In this document: positions 58,988 to 64,000 of the stretch, in pieces
How positions within the stretch are numbered: position 1 is the stretch's first letter
How the letters are laid out: the number at the start of each line of letters is the position of its first letter
DNA from: Mycobacteriales bacterium
Lineage (GTDB): Bacteria; Actinomycetota; Actinomycetes; Mycobacteriales; SCTD01
Reading direction: 5' to 3'
NCBI GenBank assembly: GCA_030697205.1
Contig: JAUYQP010000032.1
Location: forward strand, 1 to 64,000
Length of the DNA stretch: 64,000 bases
Notes under the pieces: generated by a model
The model's database searches: none
What the model was told of the DNA's origin: nothing
What the model saw: only the letters and a program-made list of their open reading frames with translations
Translations under genes and position numbers: made by a program

Positions 58988-59413
58988 TCAGCGGTGGGCG
59001 AGCTCGCGGGCCTGGACGCCGGCGGCGGCGGCCGCGATCAGGACCAGCGCTCCCCCGGTGCCCTTCGACAGCCGCCCGGCGCCCACGGCCCGCGCGACGG
59101 CCGCGGCGTCGACGGCGTCGGCGAGCAACCCGGCGGCGAGCCAGAGCCGCGCCGGCCGACCGTCACCGGAGCGGCGCGCCGCCCCGCCTGCCGCAACCGC
59201 TCCGAGGCCCAGGGAGACCTCACGCGCGCCCAGCATCTGGACGGCCCAGTCCATCCGCTGGGCGCTCGCCGAGTCGACGCCCAGCGCCGTCGGGACCAGC
59301 GACGGTCGGGTGAGCATCGCCACTCCCACCCCGGTGCGAGCCAGCCCCAGGCGGGTAGGAGACAGGAGGCGGCCGACCAGTCCAGCGGTACGGGCGGGGG
59401 CGGTCAGCAGCAC
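58988..59413 (-). CDS. Small hydrophobic membrane protein
   Basis: A 141-residue Ala/Leu/Gly-rich protein with about three to four weakly hydrophobic segments (RTGVGVAMLTRPSLVPTALG, MLGAREVSLGLGAVAAGG, LWLAAGLLADAVDAAAVARAVG, ALVLIAAAAAGV). It resembles small conserved actinobacterial membrane proteins, possibly DUF4267-like; not firmly assigned. GTG at 59413 follows CCTGGAGCCCCC. Divergent from rbpA. Confidence 0.75.
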   Translation of the reverse strand: MLLTAPARTAGLVGRLLSPTRLGLARTGVGVAMLTRPSLVPTALGVDSASAQRMDWAVQMLGAREVSLGLGAVAAGGAARRSGDGRPARLWLAAGLLADAVDAAAVARAVGAGRLSKGTGGALVLIAAAAAGVQARELAHR

Positions 59414-59502
59414 GGGGGCTCCAGGTGTCAGCGGGGAACGACGGTTGAGGGGTGTGCAGAAGTTGTGAAGGTCGTCTCCACAGCCTCTGCACGGGCAACC
59501 CG

Positions 59503-59528
59503 GGAATCCTCGCAGGCGTCTGGTCGTT
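59503..59528 (+). promoter_or_regulatory. SigR/SigH-type promoter of rbpA
   Basis: GGAAT at 59503-59507, exactly 18 bp, then GTT at 59526-59528, matching the thiol-stress sigma factor consensus GGAAT-N18/19-GTT. In Streptomyces rbpA is a known SigR target. Confidence 0.7.
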
Positions 59529-59561
59529 GGAACACTCGAACCCACTGCTGGGAGGCACCCG

Positions 59562-59936
59562 ATGAGTGACCGCGTCCTGCGAGGCAGCCGCCTCGGAGCG
59601 GTGAGCTACGAGAGCGACCGGCACACCGAGCTCGCTCCGCGGCTGCAGACCGTCTACGACTGCCCCGACGGCCACGCGACCACCGTGCCGTTCGCCGCCG
59701 AGGCAGACATCCCCTTCACGTGGGAGTGCCGCACCTGCGGCGCGACCGGGCTGCTGCGCGACGGTGTGCAGCCCGAGCCCAAGAAGGGCAAGCCGGCCCG
59801 CACCCACTGGGACATGCTGCTGGAGCGCCGTTCCCCCGCCGAGCTCGAAGAGGTCCTGGCCGAGCGGCTCGCCGTGCTGCACGAGCAGCAGGGCGCCGTC
59901 AAGGCCGCCGCGAAGGCGTCCAAGAAGAGCGCCTGA
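59562..59936 (+). CDS. rbpA: RNA polymerase-binding protein RbpA
   Basis: A 124-residue actinobacterial transcription factor that binds the housekeeping sigma factor and stabilises open complexes. Conserved start MSDRVLRGSRLGAVSYESDR, core YDCPDGHATTVPFAAEADIPFTWECRTCG with Cys, His, Cys, Cys zinc-type ligands, the basic linker PKKGKPARTHWDMLLERRS and sigma-interaction helix AELEEVLAERLAVL. ATG at 59562 follows GGGAGGCACCCG. The only plus-strand gene to the right of the dif-like site. Confidence 0.97.
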   Translation: MSDRVLRGSRLGAVSYESDRHTELAPRLQTVYDCPDGHATTVPFAAEADIPFTWECRTCGATGLLRDGVQPEPKKGKPARTHWDMLLERRSPAELEEVLAERLAVLHEQQGAVKAAAKASKKSA

Positions 59937-59955
59937 CGCACCTGAACCCCCTCAT

Positions 59956-59988
59956 CGGGCCGCCCTCCTGACCCCGGGGGGCGGCCCG
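59956..59988. terminator. Bidirectional terminator between rbpA and fxsA
   Basis: CGGGCCGCCC (59956-59965) pairs with GGGCGGCCCG (59979-59988) over 10 bp, in the gap between the convergent genes. Confidence 0.7.
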
Positions 59989-59989
59989 G

Positions 59990-60499
59990 CTACGTTCCCG
60001 GGCGGTCGGGCCGCTCGACGACCTCTCCCTCGACGAGGCCGTCCACCACGGAGCCGTCCACCACGGGCCCACTGCCCGGCCGGCGCGTCCCGCGGGTCGC
60101 CCGGCTGCCGACTGCGCCGCCCACCAGGCCCACGACCCCGAGCCTGCTGGTGAAGAACCCCAGCAGCAGCCGGCGCAGCACCGCCCGCGACGGTGGCGCG
60201 ACGCACAGCAGCCCGAGCACGTCAGTGGTGAAACCGGGTGTCAGCAGCAGCGCGCCGCCGAAGATGACGAGCGCCCCGTCGGCGACCTCACGGGCGGGGA
60301 CCTTGGACGACGCCAGCGCCGCGCGGAAGGCCGCCCACGTCTTGCGCCCCTCGCGCCGCACCAGCCAGGCCCCGAGCACCGAGTCGAGGACCAGCAGGGC
60401 GATGGTGGGCAGTACGCCGATCTGCTGGCCGACCTGCACGATCACGTAGAGCTCGACGATCGGCACCACGACGAACGCGACGGCGAGCAGGAGTGGCAC
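59990..60499 (-). CDS. fxsA: FxsA family membrane protein
   Basis: A 169-residue membrane protein of the FxsA family. N-terminal helices VAFVVVPIVELYVIVQVGQQIGVLPTIALLVLDSVLGAWLVRREG, then GALVIFGGALLLTPGFTTDVLGLLCVAPPSRAVLRRLLL, followed by a polar tail with a VDGSVVDGLVEGEVVERP end typical of the family. GTG at 60499 follows CGGAGGCTGAGCC, three bases after the ppm1 stop, so it is in the lnt-ppm1-fxsA operon. Confidence 0.94.
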   Translation of the reverse strand: MPLLLAVAFVVVPIVELYVIVQVGQQIGVLPTIALLVLDSVLGAWLVRREGRKTWAAFRAALASSKVPAREVADGALVIFGGALLLTPGFTTDVLGLLCVAPPSRAVLRRLLLGFFTSRLGVVGLVGGAVGSRATRGTRRPGSGPVVDGSVVDGLVEGEVVERPDRPGT

Positions 60500-60502
60500 G
60501 GC

Positions 60503-61243
60503 TCAGCCTCCGACGCGGGTCGGTCGACGGTCGCGGGAGCGGCGGCTCGTCAGGCCCCACCAGCTCACCCGCCACAGCGCCTCGAGCACGATCGCGCGGC
60601 TCATCTTCGACTCGCCTCGCTCGCGCTCGACGAAGGTGATCGGCACCTCGACGACGCGGTAGCCGGCCTTCCAGGTCTGCCACGCGAGGTCGACCTGGAA
60701 GCAGTAGCCCTGCGAGGAGATCGCGTCGAGCGCGAGCGCGTCGAGGACCTCACGGCGATACGCGCGATAGCCGCCGGTCGCGTCGCGCAGCGGCACCCCG
60801 AGCATCAGCCGGGTCCACCAGTTGCCGCCGCGTGACAGCACTTCGCGCGACGTCGGCCAGTTGACGACCCGACCGCCCTCGACCCAGCGCGACCCGAGTG
60901 CCAGGTCGGCGTCGTCGAGGGCCGCGAGCAGCAGCGGCAGCTGCTCGGGTGCGTGCGATCCGTCGGCGTCCATCTCCACGACGACGTCGTAGCCGTGCTC
61001 CCGGGCCCACCCGAACCCTGCGACGTACGCCGCTCCGAGGCCCGTCTTCTCGGTCCGGTGCAGCACGTGCAGCCAGTCGTGCTGCGCCGCGAGCGCATCG
61101 GCCAGGTCACCGGTGCCGTCGGGGCTGCCGTCGTCGATGACGAGCAGGTGCGCGTCGGGCACCGCGGCGTGCAGCCGCGACGCGATGATCTCGAGGTTGT
61201 CGCGCTCGTTGTAGGTCGGCACGCACACCAGGACCCCGCTCAC
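60503..61243 (-). CDS. ppm1: Polyprenol monophosphomannose synthase (Ppm1 catalytic domain)
   Basis: A 246-residue GT2 enzyme transferring mannose from GDP-mannose to polyprenyl phosphate; the product feeds lipomannan synthesis and protein mannosylation. Motifs: VCVPTYNERDNLEII, LLVIDDGSPDGTGDLAD, GLGAAYVAGFGWAREHGYDVVVEMDADGSHAPEQLP (DAD) and GGYRAYRREVLDAL. In mycobacteria the same domain is fused to or paired with the Lnt domain. GTG at 61243 overlaps the lnt stop (GTGA). Confidence 0.95.
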   Translation of the reverse strand: MSGVLVCVPTYNERDNLEIIASRLHAAVPDAHLLVIDDGSPDGTGDLADALAAQHDWLHVLHRTEKTGLGAAYVAGFGWAREHGYDVVVEMDADGSHAPEQLPLLLAALDDADLALGSRWVEGGRVVNWPTSREVLSRGGNWWTRLMLGVPLRDATGGYRAYRREVLDALALDAISSQGYCFQVDLAWQTWKAGYRVVEVPITFVERERGESKMSRAIVLEALWRVSWWGLTSRRSRDRRPTRVGG

Positions 61244-62817
61244 GGACGCCTCACCAACGCGCACCCGAGGGCGACCAGACCGACCAGCGCGAGCGCCGCC
61301 TCGGGCAGCCCGCCGAGGCGGGTCGCCACGGTCAGGGCGGTGCGCTGGGGCACCTCGTGGACGAGGACGTCGCGGGTGAAGACCTCCGCGCGGTCGACGA
61401 TCCGGCCGTCCGGGGCGATCACGGCACTGACTCCCGAGGTGGCGGCGACGAGGACCGCGCGACCGTGCTCGACGGCGCGCAGGCGCCCCATGGCGAGCTG
61501 CTGCTCGGTCTGGGCGGTGCGCCCGAAGGTGGCGTTGTTGGTCTGCACGACCAGCAGCCTGCCCCCTCCGGTCACGACGTCACGCACCAGGTCGTCGTAG
61601 GCGACCTCGAAGCAGATGACATCGCCCACACGCGCGACTCCGACGTCGAGCACACCGGGCTCGTCCCCGGCGCGGAAGTCGCGCGGGACCAGGTCGACCT
61701 TGCTGGTGACCTTGCGCAGCAGCGAGCGCAGCGGCATGTACTCCCCGAACGGCACCGGGTGCCGCTTGACGTAGCGCTCCCCCGCCCCGGTGACCGGGTC
61801 CCAGACGATCCCGGTGTTGTCGACCTGGTCTCCCGCGTCGACGAGGGTGCCGACCAGCACAGGAACGCCGATGTCACGCACCGCCTCGTCGATGAGCGCC
61901 CGCGCGACCGGGTCCCCGAAGGGGTCGATGTCGCTCGCGTTCTCGGGCCAGACGACCAGGTCCGGTCCGGTGACCGTGCCGGCCCGCACGGCGTCGGCGA
62001 GCTCACGGGTCGCCTGGACGTGGTTGCGCAGCACCGCGGTGCGCTGGGCGTTGAAGTCCAGGCCGAGGCGCGGCACGTTGCCCTGCACGACCGCGACCGT
62101 CGTCGTGGGGCCGTCGACCGGGGTGGGCACGAGGACGGCCACCGCCCACACCGCTAGGGCGGGTACGACGGGCCACAGGGCGCGCCTGCCGGGGCGGGTC
62201 ACCACGTGCGCGAGGGCTCCCCCGACCAGCGCGACACCGAAGGTCACGAGCGGGGCACCGCCCAGTGCGGCCAGCGGGGTCAGCGCGGTGTCGGCCTGGC
62301 TGAAGGCGAGCCGCCCCCACGGGAAGCCGCCGAAGGGCGCCCGCGAGCGCAGGGCCTCCCCCGCGACCCAGACGCCGGCCGACCAGACAGGCCACCAGGT
62401 CAGGCGGCTGACGACCGCCAGGGCCGCGCCCATCGGGAGCACCATCGCGGTCTGCAGGAGCACCAGCGCGATCCACGCGCCGGGGCCGGCGACGGTCCCG
62501 GACCAGTGCAGCAGCGGCAGGAAGAAGCCGAGCCCGAAGGCACCCGCGAGCACCACGCCGTGACGGGCGCTGCGTCCGCGGACGACGAGCAGCAGCCCGG
62601 CGACGGCGACGGGTGCGAGCAGGGCGAGCGCGACGGGCGCGAAGGCGAGGTCGAGCACGACGCCGCTGGCCGCCGCGGCGGCGACCCGGGGAAGGCCCGG
62701 CGCCCACGCGCGCCGGCCGACAGGGCCGGCTGTGGGAGCAGCAGGGCGGTCCACGACGGCGACACCATCCGCCCTGCCGTCAGCCCTACCTTCCGAGCCG
62801 CCGTCCGCACTGCCCAT
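61240..62817 (-). CDS. lnt: Apolipoprotein N-acyltransferase
   Basis: A 525-residue membrane enzyme adding the third acyl chain to lipoproteins. Six or more N-terminal membrane helices, including PFGGFPWGRLAFSQ, then a nitrilase-type domain with the complete triad: Glu292 in VVWPENASD, Lys351 in RYVKRHPVPFGEYMP and Cys402 in GDVICFEVAYDD. A last membrane helix ends the protein. ATG at 62817 is the best start, with a GTG nine bases upstream. It is coupled to ppm1, a pairing that links lipoprotein acylation and mannosylation in actinobacteria. Confidence 0.94.
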   Translation of the reverse strand: MGSADGGSEGRADGRADGVAVVDRPAAPTAGPVGRRAWAPGLPRVAAAAASGVVLDLAFAPVALALLAPVAVAGLLLVVRGRSARHGVVLAGAFGLGFFLPLLHWSGTVAGPGAWIALVLLQTAMVLPMGAALAVVSRLTWWPVWSAGVWVAGEALRSRAPFGGFPWGRLAFSQADTALTPLAALGGAPLVTFGVALVGGALAHVVTRPGRRALWPVVPALAVWAVAVLVPTPVDGPTTTVAVVQGNVPRLGLDFNAQRTAVLRNHVQATRELADAVRAGTVTGPDLVVWPENASDIDPFGDPVARALIDEAVRDIGVPVLVGTLVDAGDQVDNTGIVWDPVTGAGERYVKRHPVPFGEYMPLRSLLRKVTSKVDLVPRDFRAGDEPGVLDVGVARVGDVICFEVAYDDLVRDVVTGGGRLLVVQTNNATFGRTAQTEQQLAMGRLRAVEHGRAVLVAATSGVSAVIAPDGRIVDRAEVFTRDVLVHEVPQRTALTVATRLGGLPEAALALVGLVALGCALVRRP

Positions 62818-63289
62818 CGGGTCCACACCGACAGTCTGCCTGGCGTGCCCGCACGAGGGTCGGTCGCGTGCGATGGAGCAGGGACCCGACGGCGCCTTCG
62901 GTCCGACCCGCCGGCGGGTGGTGCCCGTCGCCGTGCCGTTATCTGATGAGCCACCGGGTCCCTGCCCTGGATCGCACCCCCCACGACCGCCTCCGGTGCT
63001 CCCGCGCGCCCGTCCCCGGTCCTGGGCTGGCGTCGCCGCGGCAGCGGGGTCGGGCTGCCGAGGTGCCCAGTCGGGGGCGGTCGCAGCGGGCCGGTGACGG
63101 ACCGTCCCTGGTGGACCGTCGCGGACCTTACCCACCCCCGCGGTGGGTCTGTCAACAGGCCCCTGACCTGCGGGTTTGCCGGGTTTTCGCAGGTCAGACG
63201 GCTATGGCAGATCTTGCTCCGTTCGGCGCTTGACTTCCGGCCCGCCGCACGGGCGACATCCGCCGTTCACCGACCCCCCGGCCGACCGG
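62818..63289. other. 470-bp gap upstream of lnt
   Basis: No gene seen. It holds a MerR-geometry promoter at 63125-63155 and, 3' of the amidohydrolase, an inverted repeat CTGACCTGCG / CGCAGGTCAG (63163-63172 with 63188-63197) that may terminate that gene. The roughly 300 nt between promoter and lnt would be an unusually long leader. Confidence 0.55.
63125..63155 (-). promoter_or_regulatory. MerR-type promoter upstream of lnt-ppm1-fxsA
   Basis: On the minus strand: TTGACA (63155-63150), a 19-bp spacer and TAAGGT (63130-63125). Inside the spacer is the dyad ACCCACC-GCGGG-GGTGGGT. A 19-bp spacer with an internal dyad and a TAAGGT -10 is the layout of MerR-activated promoters such as merT. Confidence 0.55.
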
Positions 63290-64000
63290 TCACCCGGCGT
63301 CGTGGACGGTCGTCCCGCGCACGACCAACCGCCGGCAGACCGGGCCGTCGGCGTCCAGGTCCGGCAGCCCCGCGACGGCCGCCCGCGGGTCGGTCGACCA
63401 GCCGCTGACGCGCTCGTCGGGGGTCTGCACGACGAGCTCGCCGGCGACGTCCCACACCGCGAGGGTGGCGGGCGCGCCCGGGACGAGCTCGCCCTCATCG
63501 TCGCGGCCGGCAGCCCGCCAGCCACCGCGGGTGTGGGCGGAGAAGGCCGCCCGGGCCGAGAGCCCCGAACCGGGGGTGCGGTGGTGCACCGCGGCGCGGA
63601 CCGTCCCCCACGGGTCGAGCGCGGTCACGGGGGCGTCCGAGCCGAGCGCGAGCGCGACGCCGGCGGCGGCCAGCGCGGCGAAGGGGTTCATGCCGGCCGC
63701 CCGCTCCCAGCCCAGCCGCTGGGCGTACATCCCCTCGGGCCCGCCCCAGCGGGCGTCGAAGACCGGCTGGACGCTCGCGACGAGTCCGAGCTCGGCCATC
63801 GCGGTGATCTGGTCGGCGGACAGCATCTCGGCGTGCTCGACGCGGTGCCGCAGTGCCCGCACCGCCGGCAGGCCCACGTCGGTCGCGGCCTCTGCGATGC
63901 CGGCGAGCACCTCGGCGAGCGCCTGGTCCCCGATGGCGTGGAACCCGGCCTGCAGGCCCGCCCGCGTGCAGGCGGCGACGTGGCGGGCGACGTCGGCGGC
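63290..64000 (-). CDS. Amidohydrolase family protein (N-terminus beyond window)
   Basis: C-terminal 237 residues of a TIM-barrel amidohydrolase of the YtcJ-like group (amidohydrolase family 3). Visible are GLQAGFHAIGDQALAEVL, the metal-site HRVEHAEMLSADQI, LVASVQPVFDARWGGPEGMYAQRLG and LGSDAPVTALDPWGTVRAAVHHRTP. The closing beta-sandwich includes LVPGAPATLAVWD. The reading frame is open to the window edge. Substrate unknown; such enzymes hydrolyse amides or formyl groups and are often exported. Confidence 0.93.
   Translation of the reverse strand, partial: AADVARHVAACTRAGLQAGFHAIGDQALAEVLAGIAEAATDVGLPAVRALRHRVEHAEMLSADQITAMAELGLVASVQPVFDARWGGPEGMYAQRLGWERAAGMNPFAALAAAGVALALGSDAPVTALDPWGTVRAAVHHRTPGSGLSARAAFSAHTRGGWRAAGRDDEGELVPGAPATLAVWDVAGELVVQTPDERVSGWSTDPRAAVAGLPDLDADGPVCRRLVVRGTTVHDAG

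Overview
The window is chromosomal DNA from a very GC-rich actinomycete. The evidence is the actinobacterial type of 23S and 5S rRNA, GTG starts on most genes, ATGA/GTGA overlaps, and an actinobacterial gene order that closely follows Mycobacterium tuberculosis Rv1691-Rv1712 (TPR-HAD-tlyA-nadK-recN-steA-steB-pyrG-NUDIX-xerD-parA-scpA-scpB-rluB-cmk-der), then Rv1826-Rv1832 (gcvH-garA-merR-nuclease-merR-gcvP), then the Rv2050/Rv2051 pair (rbpA and ppm1). Genus cannot be assigned from this sequence alone.

Layout. 1-3374: 3' part of an rRNA operon (23S lacking about 20 nt at its 5' end, 5S, strong terminator). 3414-15713: Arg/Pro-repeat TPR protein, MBL hydrolase, SSB-like protein, DUF1015, TPR, HAD, SCP2, and the tlyA-nadK-recN-GNAT run. 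15751-24809: envelope and division cluster steA, (inverted HNH insertion), steB, MraY-like transferase, murJ, glycosyltransferase, large membrane protein. 24864-31792: pyrG, a sortase-type secreted DUF6351 protein, NUDIX hydrolase, ald, xerD. 32053-36746: parA, a ribbon-helix-helix protein, a degenerate site-2-protease-like membrane protein, scpA, scpB, rluB. 36747-41498: aroH, cmk, plsC and der with two unusual gene-poor gaps, then tRNA-Pro(GGG). 41631-46888: pgsA-like, ManC-like fusion, DUF881-sbp-DUF881. 46953-53524: gcvH, garA, two merR genes, bifunctional nuclease, and a tandem glycine riboswitch driving gcvP. 53663-57590: DUF5999, pabB, a HAD protein, a CAP-domain secreted protein and a broken GT87 mannosyltransferase. 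57813-64000: NlpC/P60 protein, rbpA, fxsA, ppm1-lnt and a partial amidohydrolase.

The strongest unannotated signal is a 28-bp dif-type XerCD site at 57585-57612. Gene orientation flips there: most genes to the left are on the plus strand and six of seven to the right are on the minus strand. This is what a replication terminus would produce. The xerD gene for one of the recombinases that would act there is also in the window, as is a ParA/RHH/ScpAB chromosome-organisation cassette with a run of DnaA-box-like 9-mers upstream.

Other points of note are a probable CTG start codon in tlyA, a 10-bp palindrome GTCGTACGAC at three intergenic sites (two upstream of amino-acid catabolic genes), a MerR-geometry promoter upstream of lnt-ppm1-fxsA, a SigR-type promoter before rbpA, and several proteins whose family active sites are visibly destroyed.
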